Source of the DNA: Fodinibacter sp963695175
Lineage (GTDB): Bacteria; Actinomycetota; Actinomycetes; Actinomycetales; Dermatophilaceae
Length of the DNA: 64,000 nucleotides
Assembly: GCA_963695175.1 (NCBI GenBank)
Contig: CAVOGG010000004.1
Coordinates: 930,001 to 994,000 of the forward strand
Direction of reading: 5' to 3'
Under the pieces are notes generated by a model. It made no database searches and was not told where the DNA came from. It saw only the letters and a list, made by a program, of their open reading frames with translations. Both the position numbers and the translations under genes were made by a program. Positions 50,984-60,757 of this stretch are shown here, piece after piece; the first letter of the stretch is position 1, and each line of letters opens with the position of its first letter.

Positions 50984-53722
50984 TCAGAGGAGCCCGAGGC
51001 CGCGAGCGATGCCGATCGCCTCGCGTCGGGTGCCGGCGCCGAGCTTGGCGTAGATCGAGCGCACGTGCGTCTTGACCGTGTTCAGGCTGATCCCCTGGGC
51101 GGCCGCGATCTCACCGAGCGTCATCATCGACGGCAGGTCGCGCAGCACCACCAGCTCGCGCTCGGTCAGCCAGCCACCGCTCGGGGCGGTCGTCGTGCCG
51201 AGCGGCACCCCGGTGACCGTGTTGGCAGCGGCGCCCTGCCACTCCAGCACGTGGGCGATGCCGGTGAGCACCGACTCGAGCACCGGCTCGAGGTGCCCGG
51301 CGCGACCGCGCAGCTGCGAGAGCAGGGTGTGCACCTCGGCGCCGGCGTCGAAGTACGGGCGGGTGGCCCCCGAGGGCGCGGACGTCTCCAGGGCAGTGAG
51401 CAGCGCTTCGGTCGCCGCCGGGCGCCGGTCGGAACGCTCGGCGAGCAGGGCCTCGAGCAGCCAGGCGGAGGTCAGTGCGGTCGTGCGGATCGGGGTGACG
51501 TCGCCCTGCAGCACCGGCCGCAGCAGGCGCCGCGCATCGGCCGGTCGGCCGCGCGCCGAGGCGAGCTGGGCCTGCAGGACGGCGACGTCGCCGCTCTGGC
51601 CCAGCCGCGCCTCGGCGCGCTCGACCGAGTGCTCGGCCCGGTGCCACTCGCCCAGGCTCAGGCACATCCGCAGCTCGTGCGGGGCGGCGAGTGCCGTGAG
51701 GGCCGGTGACGCACCACGGTCGGTGAGCCACGCCGTCGTCCGCTCGAGCCGCTCGAGCGCGGCGCGTCGTTGCGGCGGCTCGTCGAACGCGATGATCGCC
51801 TCGCCGGTGCGGGCCGCACCCTCGACCTCGACGTCGATCGTGGTGTCGATGACATCGATGGAGATGGCTGCCCAGGTGGCGGCCTCCTCCGGGTGCAGCA
51901 CGAGGAACGAGGTCCAGCCGGCGAGCATGTAGGAGTAGGCCAGCGTGGGCGTGCGGTCCCACCCGCGCGCCGTGGCGAAGGCGATGGCCTTCTCGGCGGC
52001 GATCTTGGCCTGCTCGTAGTCGTTCTCCGCCATGTGGGTTCCGGCCACGAGGTTCTTGCAGTAGAGCTGGACGGAGTGCAGGCGGGCAGCCTTGGCCAGG
52101 TCGATCGCCTGGAGCAGGTCGCGCCGAGCGCGCTGGTGGTCGCCCTCGAACAGGCGCAGCGCACCCCGGTCGGCCAGCACCAGGAGCCGCACGTCCGGGT
52201 CGAGGTCGGTCGGGAGGTGGGTGGGCCCGACGTCGGCGACCAGGTCGCTGGCGTGCGCGACGGCCAGGTCGGCGGCGAGGCGGGCGCGGTGGAGCGCGGC
52301 CGCCTTTCGCAGTGACGTCATCCGCTGGTCGCTGCCGTCGTCGGGGATGGTGGCCAGCACGGCCAGCGCCTCGTCGGCTGCCCCGACGTCGCCCTCGTCG
52401 ACGGCCAGCAGCGCCCGGTGCACCAGCACGGCGGGGGCGTGGTCCTGCGACGGCGGCAACAGGGCGATCGCGCGCCGTACGGAGGGGCCGGCGCCGGCCA
52501 GGACCAGACCCAGGCCGTGGGTGACCAGGATCTGCTCGACGAGCTCGCCGTCGCCTGCCTCGGACGCGAGCTCGAGGGCCTGCCCGGGCTCGCGCTGCTC
52601 GAGGAACCAGTGCGCGGCGACCACCCGGAGCGCCGCCATCGCGCCGGGGTCGCGGCGCTGGAGGGCCGCCGCGAGGTACGTGCGCATCAGCACGTGGTAC
52701 CTGAACCACGTGCCGTTGCGGTCCAGGGGCACGACCAGGGCGTTGCGCTGCGTCAGGTCGGCCAGCAGCGCTGCCGAGTCGTCGCGACCGGACAGCCTGG
52801 CCGCGAGGTCGACGGCGAGGTCCTCCACGACGCAGGTGCGCAGCAGGAAGTCGACGACGTCGTCGGGCAGGCGGGCCAGCACCTCGCCGGTCAGGTAGTC
52901 GGCCACCGGGCGGTCGGCCCCGCTGAACTCGGCGACGAACGTGGCCGGGTCGCCGAGCTCGAGCGACAACGCCGCCAACCGCATCCCGGCCGGCCACCCC
53001 TCGGTGAGCGTGTGCAGCACCGCACGGGAGTCGCGGTCGAGCACGATGTCGTGGCGGTCCCAGAAGTCGTCGGCCTCCTCGGCGGTGAAGGCCAGCTGTG
53101 CCGCGCGCACCTCGTACAGGCGCCCGGTGAGGCGCAGCCGGTGCAGCCCGATCGGTGGCTCGAAGCGACAGCCGAGGGCGATCCGGACCTTCCCGTCGGC
53201 CCACTCGACCAGGTGCTGGATGCCGTCGAGCACCTCGCGCGCGCGCACCTCGTGCACGTCGTCGAGGACGAGGACGATCCCGGGCACCTCGTCACCGAGG
53301 ACGCCGATGAGGTTGGCGACGAAGGTCGGGTCGGCGGGGCCGGCGGGTGCGTCGAGCCCGGCCAGCACCGTCGCGGAGTCAGGAGCGGCCTCGGTGGCGG
53401 CCTGGATCACCGCGCTCCAGAACGCGGTCCCGTCGTCGTCGCGGTCGCAGGTGACCCAGGCGACGGGCACGCCCGTGGAGCGCTGCTGCTCGGCCCAGTC
53501 GGCGAGCATCGTCGTCTTGCCGTAGCCCGCGGGGGCGCAGGCCAGCAGGACGACCGGCCCCGGCGAGCGATCGTCTGCGCCGGCAGCGTCCGGGTCGTCG
53601 AAGGGGGCACCGGTCAGGCCACGGAGCAGCCGCGGCCGCTCCACGGCTCGATCGACGCGACGGGGCACCGACACCTTGGGACGCGGGACGGCGAGCGCTG
53701 TGCGCAGGTGTGCCACAACCAT
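50984..53722 (-). CDS. large LuxR-family (LAL/MalT-like) regulator
   Basis: A 912-residue regulator with an N-terminal STAND ATPase (Walker A APAGYGKTT at ~62-70; Walker B VLVLDDVHE), a long alpha-helical TPR-like middle region, and a C-terminal LuxR HTH (LTERELVVLRDLPSMMTLGEIA, ISLNTVKTHVRSIYAKLGA). Such proteins integrate an inducer and ATP to activate transcription. No binding target is obvious; nearby genes on the same strand are a SulP unit (downstream) and DUF2252 (upstream). ATG at 53722 may be leaderless. Confidence 0.88.
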   Translation of the reverse strand: MVVAHLRTALAVPRPKVSVPRRVDRAVERPRLLRGLTGAPFDDPDAAGADDRSPGPVVLLACAPAGYGKTTMLADWAEQQRSTGVPVAWVTCDRDDDGTAFWSAVIQAATEAAPDSATVLAGLDAPAGPADPTFVANLIGVLGDEVPGIVLVLDDVHEVRAREVLDGIQHLVEWADGKVRIALGCRFEPPIGLHRLRLTGRLYEVRAAQLAFTAEEADDFWDRHDIVLDRDSRAVLHTLTEGWPAGMRLAALSLELGDPATFVAEFSGADRPVADYLTGEVLARLPDDVVDFLLRTCVVEDLAVDLAARLSGRDDSAALLADLTQRNALVVPLDRNGTWFRYHVLMRTYLAAALQRRDPGAMAALRVVAAHWFLEQREPGQALELASEAGDGELVEQILVTHGLGLVLAGAGPSVRRAIALLPPSQDHAPAVLVHRALLAVDEGDVGAADEALAVLATIPDDGSDQRMTSLRKAAALHRARLAADLAVAHASDLVADVGPTHLPTDLDPDVRLLVLADRGALRLFEGDHQRARRDLLQAIDLAKAARLHSVQLYCKNLVAGTHMAENDYEQAKIAAEKAIAFATARGWDRTPTLAYSYMLAGWTSFLVLHPEEAATWAAISIDVIDTTIDVEVEGAARTGEAIIAFDEPPQRRAALERLERTTAWLTDRGASPALTALAAPHELRMCLSLGEWHRAEHSVERAEARLGQSGDVAVLQAQLASARGRPADARRLLRPVLQGDVTPIRTTALTSAWLLEALLAERSDRRPAATEALLTALETSAPSGATRPYFDAGAEVHTLLSQLRGRAGHLEPVLESVLTGIAHVLEWQGAAANTVTGVPLGTTTAPSGGWLTERELVVLRDLPSMMTLGEIAAAQGISLNTVKTHVRSIYAKLGAGTRREAIGIARGLGLL

Positions 53723-53818
53723 GAGACTAGTCAGAGTTGGAACCGTGGCGACCCACGGTCCAGCGCCGGCCACCCGAGGGCGGCCGGGGGCAGTCGTTCA
53801 GCACGACCCAACAAGCGC

Positions 53819-55210
53819 TCAGATGCCGCTGATCGCCTCGATCCGGCCGTCGGTGACGGCGGCGGCCAGCGCCGCGTAGTCCTTGTCGGTGCGGTCGGCG
53901 TAGCCCTCGGCGAACTTCGCGAGGGCCCGGTCGAACTTGTCGGACTTGCCGAGGTAGCCGGCGATGGCGAGCCGGTCACCCGAGCGGGCGTGGGCCCTCG
54001 CGAGGGTCCAGCCGCACAGCTCGGAGTACGCGAGCAGCCCGGGCAGCACCATCTGCTCGATGGCGGCCGAGTACTTCCAGTCCCGCAGCTGGCGGACGTA
54101 GAAGTCGCGCTCGTGACCGTCCAGGCCGGACTTGACGTTCTGCCAGCCGAGGAAGATGTCGCTGGCCGCCTGCATGAGGTGCTGGCCGGCGACCACGCGC
54201 TGGCCCTCGTTGCGGTAGCGGCTGGCGCCGCAGTAGTCGGCGAGCACCGAGCGCTGGGCCTCCTTGGCCTGCAGGAAGAGCGGCTCCTGGCCACCGTCGG
54301 CCTCCAGCAGGAGGATCCAGGCGCGGGTACCGACGCTGCCGACGCCGACCACCTTGCGCGCGACACCGACGAGGTGGAACTGCCCGAGCAGGTGGCGGCG
54401 GTCCGCGCTCAGCGTGCGACGGTACTGCGTGAGCAGCGACGTCATCCACGCCATGATCTCGTCGGCGCTGTGCTGGTCGGTGAGCTCCTCGATCGGGACC
54501 ACGAGCGGCGGGTTGCTGATGATCCTGCGCTGGCCGTCGACGACCGTGGTGAGCTTCTTGAGCACCTGCATGCTGTCGCGGGTGCGCGCCTTCGCCATCG
54601 CCTTGCGGGTGCGTCCCAGGGCCTCGTCGCCGACCTTCTGGCGCAGCTGTTCCAGCCCGTCCTCGACGTCGAGCCGGGCGTACCAGACCTCGAGCATGGT
54701 CTTGTCGGCGAACTCGGCCATGGCGCTCCGGTAGGCGGCGACACCGGCCAGCACGATGGCCTTGCGGTCCTTGGCGTCCAGCCCGATGTCCCGGCCGGCC
54801 ACCGCCAGGCTGGCGGCGAACCGCTTGACGTCCCACTCGAAGGGCCCTGGCAGCGTCTCGTCGAAGTCGTTGAGGTCGAAGACGAGCCGGCGGTCGGGCG
54901 CCGCGAACACCCCGAAGTTCGACAGGTGCGCGTCTCCGCACAGCTGCACCTTCAGCCCGGACGACGGCACGGTCGAGAGGTCGGCCGCCATCGGAAGCGC
55001 GGCGCCGCGGTAGAAGGTGAACGGCGAGACGAGCATCCGCCCGTGCCGGATCGGCACGAGCTCGGGAACCCGGGTCTCGGCCTGGCCGATGATCAGACCG
55101 ACCGGGTCGCGCCCGGCATCCGGGCCGATGTCGCCGTGCGACTCCAACGGTGCGTTCGCGCGCGCGGCCTTGCCCTGGGCTCGGCGTTCCGCTGTCGTCG
55201 GCTCGGTCAT
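53819..55210 (-). CDS. DUF2252 family protein (kinase-like fold)
   Basis: A 463-residue protein of the DUF2252 family. QLCGDAHLSNFGVF and LVFDLNDFDETLPGPFEWD resemble the catalytic and metal-binding loops of aminoglycoside-phosphotransferase-like kinases. The biological substrate is unknown. The N-terminus is Ala/Arg-rich. It stands alone between the LAL regulator and the AI-2E-type permease, all on the minus strand with gaps of 60-100 nt. Confidence 0.82.
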   Translation of the reverse strand: MTEPTTAERRAQGKAARANAPLESHGDIGPDAGRDPVGLIIGQAETRVPELVPIRHGRMLVSPFTFYRGAALPMAADLSTVPSSGLKVQLCGDAHLSNFGVFAAPDRRLVFDLNDFDETLPGPFEWDVKRFAASLAVAGRDIGLDAKDRKAIVLAGVAAYRSAMAEFADKTMLEVWYARLDVEDGLEQLRQKVGDEALGRTRKAMAKARTRDSMQVLKKLTTVVDGQRRIISNPPLVVPIEELTDQHSADEIMAWMTSLLTQYRRTLSADRRHLLGQFHLVGVARKVVGVGSVGTRAWILLLEADGGQEPLFLQAKEAQRSVLADYCGASRYRNEGQRVVAGQHLMQAASDIFLGWQNVKSGLDGHERDFYVRQLRDWKYSAAIEQMVLPGLLAYSELCGWTLARAHARSGDRLAIAGYLGKSDKFDRALAKFAEGYADRTDKDYAALAAAVTDGRIEAISGI

Positions 55211-55276
55211 GACCGGCCACCACCTCTCGTCGTGGCCCTGCGGCTGGCGCCGAGGGCTGTGCTCGGTCCGTGCGGC

Positions 55277-56536
55277 TCAGGCCGGCACGGTGGTGCTCGG
55301 TGCCTCGGGCAGCTCGGCTGGGTCCGGGCTCTCCTTGGCGAGGTGGCCCGACAGGATGGGGAGCACCCAGTGGGCGGTGGGGTCGGCCTCGACGAGGATG
55401 GCCCGCATGAACAGGCTGAACGGCACGGCGAGGAGGGCGCCGATCGCCCCCAGGGCCCACGCCCAGAAGATCAGCGAGAGCAGGGTGATCGTGGGGGACA
55501 GGCCGACGGCGTCGCCGACGTAGCGCGGCTGGATGACCGACTGGATGACGACGTTGATCACCGAGTAGACGACGATGACGCCGATCATCATGGTGGGGCC
55601 GCCCTCGAGCAGGCCGATGATCGCCGGCGGGATCACGCCGATGACGAAGCCGATGTTCGGGATGAAGTTCGTGACGAAGGCCAGGACGGCCCAGATGAAG
55701 GCGCCCGGGACCCCCATGACGTACAGCGCGACACCGTCGATGACGGCCACGATGAAGCCGAAACCTGCCGCCACGCCCATGTACACCCGGGTGCCGTGGG
55801 CGAAGCTGATCAGGGCGTCGACCAGGTGCGGTCGGCTCGTGCGCACGGACGCCAGCACCCGTTCGACCCCGCCGGTGTCGAAGGCCATCATCAGCGCGAC
55901 GGTGATGATGAAGAAGAAGCTGGACAGCACGGCGAGCACGGCGCTGAACGCGTCACCGATGAGGCCGACCAGGCTGCCCGGGTCGATCGACGCGCCGACC
56001 GAGGACGCCTGGTCCCTGGTGACGCCGAGCGACGACAGCCACTGCGTCACGTTGGCGGTGTACTTGTCGAACTCCTGCGTGTACTGCGGCAGCAGCTGCG
56101 CGAGGCGGCCGGCGGAGACGACCAGCGCCAGCGACACCGAGATCAGGAGGAGGTAGACCGACACCACCACGGCGATGGCCACCAGCCAGTCGGGCACGTT
56201 GCGCCGGACGAGAGCACGGCGCACCGGGTGGACGGTGATGGTCAGCACCAGGGCGAGGAACGCGGGTCCGATGATCCCGGACGTCGAGCGTGCGCCGGCC
56301 AGGACCAGCACGAGTGAGCCACCGACGATCGCGACCAGGGCCATCCGAGGCAGACCGGGTCGCCGCGGAACGTCGGGGACGTCCTCGTCGGACGCCGGTG
56401 GGTGGGTCGCGCTCGCAGGTGCGTCCTCGGCGGACACGACGACGACCCCCGCCGCCACGGTGTCCGTGGCGGTCGGGGGTGCGTCGTCGGTAGTTGCAGC
56501 GGTGGTCACGGCGGGCTCGGTGCCCGTCGGACTCAT
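55277..56536 (-). CDS. AI-2E-family transporter (PerM-like)
   Basis: A 419-residue membrane protein with an Ala/Thr/Asp-rich cytoplasmic N-terminus (~75 residues) and about eight helices. GVPGAFIWAVLAFVTNFIPN and VIQPRYVGDAVGLSPTITLL are the diagnostic segments of the AI-2E/PerM family. Members transport diverse small molecules or act as Na+/H+ antiporters; here the role is open. It is followed on the minus strand by DUF2252 and preceded by SHOCT and DUF6325 genes. Confidence 0.85.
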   Translation of the reverse strand: MSPTGTEPAVTTAATTDDAPPTATDTVAAGVVVVSAEDAPASATHPPASDEDVPDVPRRPGLPRMALVAIVGGSLVLVLAGARSTSGIIGPAFLALVLTITVHPVRRALVRRNVPDWLVAIAVVVSVYLLLISVSLALVVSAGRLAQLLPQYTQEFDKYTANVTQWLSSLGVTRDQASSVGASIDPGSLVGLIGDAFSAVLAVLSSFFFIITVALMMAFDTGGVERVLASVRTSRPHLVDALISFAHGTRVYMGVAAGFGFIVAVIDGVALYVMGVPGAFIWAVLAFVTNFIPNIGFVIGVIPPAIIGLLEGGPTMMIGVIVVYSVINVVIQSVIQPRYVGDAVGLSPTITLLSLIFWAWALGAIGALLAVPFSLFMRAILVEADPTAHWVLPILSGHLAKESPDPAELPEAPSTTVPA

Positions 56537-56552
56537 CGCGTGCCCACCGGCA

Positions 56553-56948
56553 TCAGCCAAGGAGTTTGGCCTTCTGGCCGGCGAACTCTTCCTCGGTGAG
56601 CACGCCTGCGTCACGCAGCTCGCCGAGCTGCTTGAGCTGGTTGAGCACGTCGGCCTGGGAGGGAGCAGCGGGAGCCGGTGCGTACTCCTGCGGCGGCGGA
56701 GCCGCATAGCCCTGCTGCGGCGGTGCGGCGTAGACCTGCTGAGGAGCCGCCCCGTACTGCGTCGTCGGTGGCGCGTACGTCGGCGCCGCACCGGTCTCCG
56801 CCGCATAGGCCTCGGACCGCTGGGCGGCGGCGTGCGCGTCGCGCTCGGCGAACTTGTCGGCCTGGCGGCGCTGGACGCGGCCGCTGACGGCGCTGGCGGT
56901 GCCGGCCACGACGGCGGTACGGGCCACGCCTCGGAGTAGTCCGGGCAT
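56553..56948 (-). CDS. SHOCT-domain protein
   Basis: A 131-residue protein: short N-terminal hydrophobic/Arg segment (GLLRGVARTAVVAGTASAV), a Gln/Tyr/Pro/Ala-rich low-complexity middle with repeated YAAPPQ-like units, and a C-terminal SHOCT helix pair (LNQLKQLGELRDAGVLTEEEF). SHOCT motifs mediate oligomerisation. GAGGT stands before the ATG. The next gene upstream (DUF6325) ends 4 nt before its start, so the two form an operon. Confidence 0.82.
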   Translation of the reverse strand: MPGLLRGVARTAVVAGTASAVSGRVQRRQADKFAERDAHAAAQRSEAYAAETGAAPTYAPPTTQYGAAPQQVYAAPPQQGYAAPPPQEYAPAPAAPSQADVLNQLKQLGELRDAGVLTEEEFAGQKAKLLG

Positions 56949-56952
56949 CGGG

Positions 56953-57396
56953 TTACCTCGCTTCTTCGGTGTCGAGCGCGTCGAGGGCGTCGATGACGTC
57001 CGACGCAGGGATGCGGATGCTGGCGACCACTTCGCCACCGTTCTTGCGGGCTGCGGCGACGAACGGCGCCGCCCAGCTGTTCTCGAACACGATCAGGGCC
57101 GCGGTCGTGCCGGGAGACAGGACGGCGCCCGCCTCCTGGATGTCGTCATCGCCGAGCAGGCCGGAGCGGGCCCCCGAGAACTGCACGAAGGCCGACACGT
57201 CACCGGCTCCGTCGATGTCGATCACCTCGACCGTGCCGTCGTCCTCCTTGCGGGCGATGACCAGGTCGAGCAGACGGATCGTGCCGGCCTCAACGAGGTC
57301 CAGGAGCGCCTCGGCGGCGCTGCCGTCGGTGCGGTCGTTCGGGAACTCGAGCAGGACGAAATCAATCGGCCCGTGAGCGTCGGATGTGGTGGTCAT
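56953..57396 (-). CDS. DUF6325/DUF1269-like protein
   Basis: A 147-residue soluble protein: DFVLLEFPNDRTDGSAAEALLDLVEAGTI at the N-terminus, a glycine-rich centre and the strand TAALIVFENSWAAPFVAAAR, as in the DUF1269/DUF6325 families of stress-associated actinobacterial proteins. Function unknown. It is first in a two-gene unit with the SHOCT gene, and is divergent from the YihY gene over 270 nt. Confidence 0.75.
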   Translation of the reverse strand: MTTTSDAHGPIDFVLLEFPNDRTDGSAAEALLDLVEAGTIRLLDLVIARKEDDGTVEVIDIDGAGDVSAFVQFSGARSGLLGDDDIQEAGAVLSPGTTAALIVFENSWAAPFVAAARKNGGEVVASIRIPASDVIDALDALDTEEAR

Positions 57397-57666
57397 TCGG
57401 ATGACCCCCCTCTCGGTTCGGGTGCTCCCATTGGTATGCCGCGCAGCCTATCTGCACCTCACCCCACCGGGGTGACTGCTGCGGCGAGCCCCGGGACGGG
57501 CGCGGGGCCGCCGTCGGTTCCATCCTCACCCGCGCGAGATGAGGCGCCCCGCGAGAGGGGTGCGCACACTGGGTCGGGTCGGCCGCGCCACGGTTCGGCG
57601 ACGACCTCGCGGGTCGGGCACGGGCGGTGCCCGTCACGCGGCGACACCCGGACGACCAGGAGAGCG

Positions 57667-58566
57667 ATGCGGCTGCCGAACGTGATGCACGAGCAGTGGT
57701 TCCCGCGTCGTTGCCTGCGCTGCTTCTTCGCCATCCAGGGCATCGACCGCGCCACGGTGATCGCCTCCCAGGCGTTCACGGCGCTGATCCCTCTCGTCAT
57801 CCTCACCTCGGCGGTGCTCCCCACCGAGAACCACGCCTCCGTCGCCGACGGCATCGTGCGCAGGTTCGCCCTGACCGGCGACTCGGCGGCGGCCGTGCGG
57901 ACCGTGTTCACGCCGTCGGGCGAGGCGACCATCGGGGTCCTCAGCGTGCTGCTGCTCGTGATGTCCGGCGTCAGCCTGTCCCGTCGGATCCAGCGCATGT
58001 ACCTCGAGGCCTGGCAGATGCCGCGTGCCCCCGGCGTGCGGGCCTCGTTCTACGCGACCATCGCCCTCGGCGCGCTGATCCTCGAGATCGGCCTGCTGTC
58101 GTTCATCCGCTCGCTGCTGCGGGAGATCCCCTTCGACTGGGCCGCAGGGCTGACCGGCTCCCTGCTGTCGAGCGTCGTGGTGTGGACCTCGATCCCCTGG
58201 CTGCTGCTGAACCGTCGGGTGGCGTGGCAGCGGCTGTTGCCCGCCGGCGTCATCGCCGGGGGCCTCAGCACGCTGTGGGGGTACGCCACCACCATGTACA
58301 TGCCGCGCCTGATGACGACGTACAGCGAGCGGTACGGCCTGTTCGGTGTGACCGTCGCGCTGGTCGGGTGGCTGTTGTGCATCGCCTTCATCATCGTGGG
58401 GTCCACGGTCGTCGCCGCCGAGTTCGACCGTGCCCCCGAGCCGTGGGCGACCCGCCTGCGCTACCCGTGGACGGAGTCGCAGCTGCGCCCCGACCGGGCC
58501 CCGGTCCGCGGCGGAGCCGGCATCGGCACCACCGCCGGGGGGGCACCCTCGGTCGACGACCCGTGA
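57667..58566 (+). CDS. YihY/BrkB-family inner membrane protein
   Basis: A 299-residue membrane protein with about six helices. The order agrees with the YihY family: an initial helix after IDRATVIASQAFTALIPLVIL, a central amphipathic segment and the final helix GWLLCIAFIIVGSTVVAAEF. Function of the family is unsettled (possible transporter or envelope factor). ATG at 57667 follows AGGAG. The hydrophilic C-terminal ~45 residues are Arg/Gly/Pro-rich. Confidence 0.8.
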   Translation: MRLPNVMHEQWFPRRCLRCFFAIQGIDRATVIASQAFTALIPLVILTSAVLPTENHASVADGIVRRFALTGDSAAAVRTVFTPSGEATIGVLSVLLLVMSGVSLSRRIQRMYLEAWQMPRAPGVRASFYATIALGALILEIGLLSFIRSLLREIPFDWAAGLTGSLLSSVVVWTSIPWLLLNRRVAWQRLLPAGVIAGGLSTLWGYATTMYMPRLMTTYSERYGLFGVTVALVGWLLCIAFIIVGSTVVAAEFDRAPEPWATRLRYPWTESQLRPDRAPVRGGAGIGTTAGGAPSVDDP

Positions 58567-58631
58567 GCGACCACCAGGGGTGCCCGTCGCCGGGCTGTGG
58601 TCTCTCTCAGGCGTCGACCCGGCCGCGAACC

Positions 58632-58637
58632 TAGACT
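58632..58637 (+). promoter_or_regulatory. candidate -10 box, leaderless kinase gene
   Basis: TAGACT followed by 6 nt and ATG; no ribosome-binding site. Confidence 0.45.
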
Positions 58638-58643
58638 CCAGCC

Positions 58644-60005
58644 ATGTTCCCGCGGCTCGGCCTGCGCAGCCGCATCCTCGTTCTGACGATGCCGATCGTC
58701 ATCCTGGTCAGCGCGGCGACCGCGGGCATCATCTACCTCTCGCTGAGCCAGGTGCTCGAGGCCTCGGCGCGCGACATCGCCGCTTCCGAGGCCGCCGAGC
58801 TGCGCACCGACCTCACGCTGTTCAGCATCGAGGAGCTGAAGGTGGCGCCCGAGGTCGACCTCGGCAGCCGGGTGTCCCAGATCGTCGACGACACCGGCAC
58901 GGTCGTGATGACGACCGACCACGCGGTGACGACGCCGATGACCGACCCGGTGGTCGCGGTCGGGCAGGTGCGGGTCACCACCGTCAGCTCGCTGCCGGGG
59001 ATGGCCCAGCGGGGCTTCGCGGTCGCAGTCGCCGACGCCCCCGGCCTCGACGGGCACCGCTACACGGTGCTGGTCGCGGTGGCGACCCAGGTCGAGACCA
59101 CCGCGCTGGGCCGCTCGTCGGAGTTCGCGCTCATCGGCGCCGTCGGGCTGGTCGTCCTGCTCGGCGCCGTGACGACCTTCGCCATCGGTCAGGCCCTGCG
59201 CCCGGTCGAGCGGATGCGTGACCAGGTCGAGAGCATCGCCGGGTCGCGACCGGCCCCCATCCTCGAGGTCCCGCCGGGCCGCGACGAGCTGGCCAAGCTC
59301 GCCGAGACGCTCAACCGCGTGCTCGAACGGCTGCGCCGTGCCGACGCCTCACGCCGGGCCTTCGTCGCCGATGCCGGGCACGAGCTGCGCAGCCCGCTCG
59401 CGACCATCCGGGTGCTGCTCGACCGGCTCGCGGAGGACCGCTCGCTCGAGGAGCGGCAGCTGGTGGCCGGCCGGGCCTCGGCGGAGGTGGACCGGTTGTC
59501 GGTGCTCGTCGACGACCTGCTCGTCCTCGCCTCGGCCGACGAGCGGGCCCTGCCGATCGCCAAGGCCGAGGTCGACCTCGACGACGTCGTGCTCGCCGAG
59601 GCGGCCGTCCTGCGCGACCGCGGGATGCCGGTGTCGGTGCACGTCGAGCCCGCGAGGGTGATGGGAGACGCCCGGCGGCTGGGTCGCGCCGTGCGCAACC
59701 TGCTCGAGAACGCCGAGCGGCACCGGGAGCATGACGTGCGGATGCGGCTCTGGCACGACGGCGCCGAGGTGGTGCTGGACGTCGACAACGACGGGCCGCC
59801 GGTCGTGGAGGAGGCCCGCACCAGGATCTTCGGCCGGTTCGTGCGCCTGGACGACTCGCGCACCCGTGACACCGGTGGCACCGGGCTCGGCCTGGCGATC
59901 GTGTCCGAGATCGTCACCGCGCACGGCGGCACCGTGGCGGCGCTGGAGAGCCCCGACGGCTGGTGCCGCTTCGAGGTCAGGCTCCCTCCGGAACGATCGG
60001 GTTGA
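58644..60005 (+). CDS. sensor histidine kinase
   Basis: A 453-residue membrane kinase. Helices at ~10-32 and ~155-178 flank an extracytoplasmic ~120-residue sensor; a HAMP follows (ALRPVERMRDQVESIAG), then HisKA with AGHELRSPLAT (phospho-His ~250) and HATPase with NLLENAERH, DNDGP and TGLGLAIV. Its cognate regulator is probably the converging OmpR-type gene, whose 3' end it overlaps by 29 nt. ATG at 58644 appears leaderless. The stimulus is unknown. Confidence 0.92.
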   Translation: MFPRLGLRSRILVLTMPIVILVSAATAGIIYLSLSQVLEASARDIAASEAAELRTDLTLFSIEELKVAPEVDLGSRVSQIVDDTGTVVMTTDHAVTTPMTDPVVAVGQVRVTTVSSLPGMAQRGFAVAVADAPGLDGHRYTVLVAVATQVETTALGRSSEFALIGAVGLVVLLGAVTTFAIGQALRPVERMRDQVESIAGSRPAPILEVPPGRDELAKLAETLNRVLERLRRADASRRAFVADAGHELRSPLATIRVLLDRLAEDRSLEERQLVAGRASAEVDRLSVLVDDLLVLASADERALPIAKAEVDLDDVVLAEAAVLRDRGMPVSVHVEPARVMGDARRLGRAVRNLLENAERHREHDVRMRLWHDGAEVVLDVDNDGPPVVEEARTRIFGRFVRLDDSRTRDTGGTGLGLAIVSEIVTAHGGTVAALESPDGWCRFEVRLPPERSG

Positions 60006-60663
60006 GCCGGTACCCCATGCCGCGCACCGTCTCGAGCGACTTGCTGTCGAAGGGCGCGTCGATCTTGCGCCGGAGGTAGCCGATGTAGACCTCGACGACG
60101 TTGTCGGCGCCGGGGTAGTCGGAGTCCCAGACGTTCTCGAGGATCTCGCTCTTGCTCTGCACCTGGCCGGCCTTGCGCATCAGGTGGTGCAGCAGGGCGT
60201 ACTCGCGGGCGGTCAGCTGGATCTCGCGGCCCTCACGGGTGACCCGGCGAGTGGTGGGGTCCAGGCTCAGGCCGCCGACGGTGAGCGCCACCGGGCGTTC
60301 GGGGGCGCCGCGGCGGGCCAGCGCCTGCAGCCGGGCCAGCAGCACGGGGGTGCTGAACGGCTTGGTCACGTAGTCGTCGGCGCCGAGCTCGAACGCGTCG
60401 GTCTGGTCGTACTCGCCGTCCTTGGCGGTCAGCATGAGCACCGGGGACCACACCTTCTGGGCCCGCATGTACTTGAGCACGTCGTAGCCGTTCATCAGCG
60501 GAAGCATGATGTCGAGGACCACGACGTCGTAGTTGCCGAGCAGCGCAAGCCGCAGACCCTCGCGCCCGTCGTCGGCGAGGTCGACGACCCAGCCCTCCTC
60601 CCGCAGGGCGTCGTCGAGGGCCTGCGCCAGGGGGCGCTCGTCCTCGACCAGCAGAAGTCTCAC
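59977..60663 (-). CDS. OmpR-family response regulator
   Basis: A 228-residue two-domain regulator. The receiver has acidic pocket LLVEDE, phospho-Asp in VVVLDIMLPLMNG (~52) and Lys in DDYVTKPFS; the C-terminal winged helix is of OmpR/PhoB type (LTAREYALLHHLMRKAG, VEVYIGYLRRKI). It starts with GTG and shares its last 29 nt with the convergent kinase gene, an unusual arrangement. Targets unknown. Confidence 0.92.
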   Translation of the reverse strand: MRLLLVEDERPLAQALDDALREEGWVVDLADDGREGLRLALLGNYDVVVLDIMLPLMNGYDVLKYMRAQKVWSPVLMLTAKDGEYDQTDAFELGADDYVTKPFSTPVLLARLQALARRGAPERPVALTVGGLSLDPTTRRVTREGREIQLTAREYALLHHLMRKAGQVQSKSEILENVWDSDYPGADNVVEVYIGYLRRKIDAPFDSKSLETVRGMGYRLNPIVPEGA

Positions 60664-60757
60664 GAGTGGCCCCGTTTCTCAGTGGTCTCTCAGCATCCAA
60701 TGTGTAGGTTACCCATCGTTGCTCGGTTTCCCCATGGGGGCCGGACAACCCGGAACT

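Noticed and set aside
52418..56317. A 1299-codon plus-strand frame opposite the LAL regulator, DUF2252 and the permease
   Set aside because: It spans three real minus-strand genes and their gaps; translation is compositional shadow without any domain.
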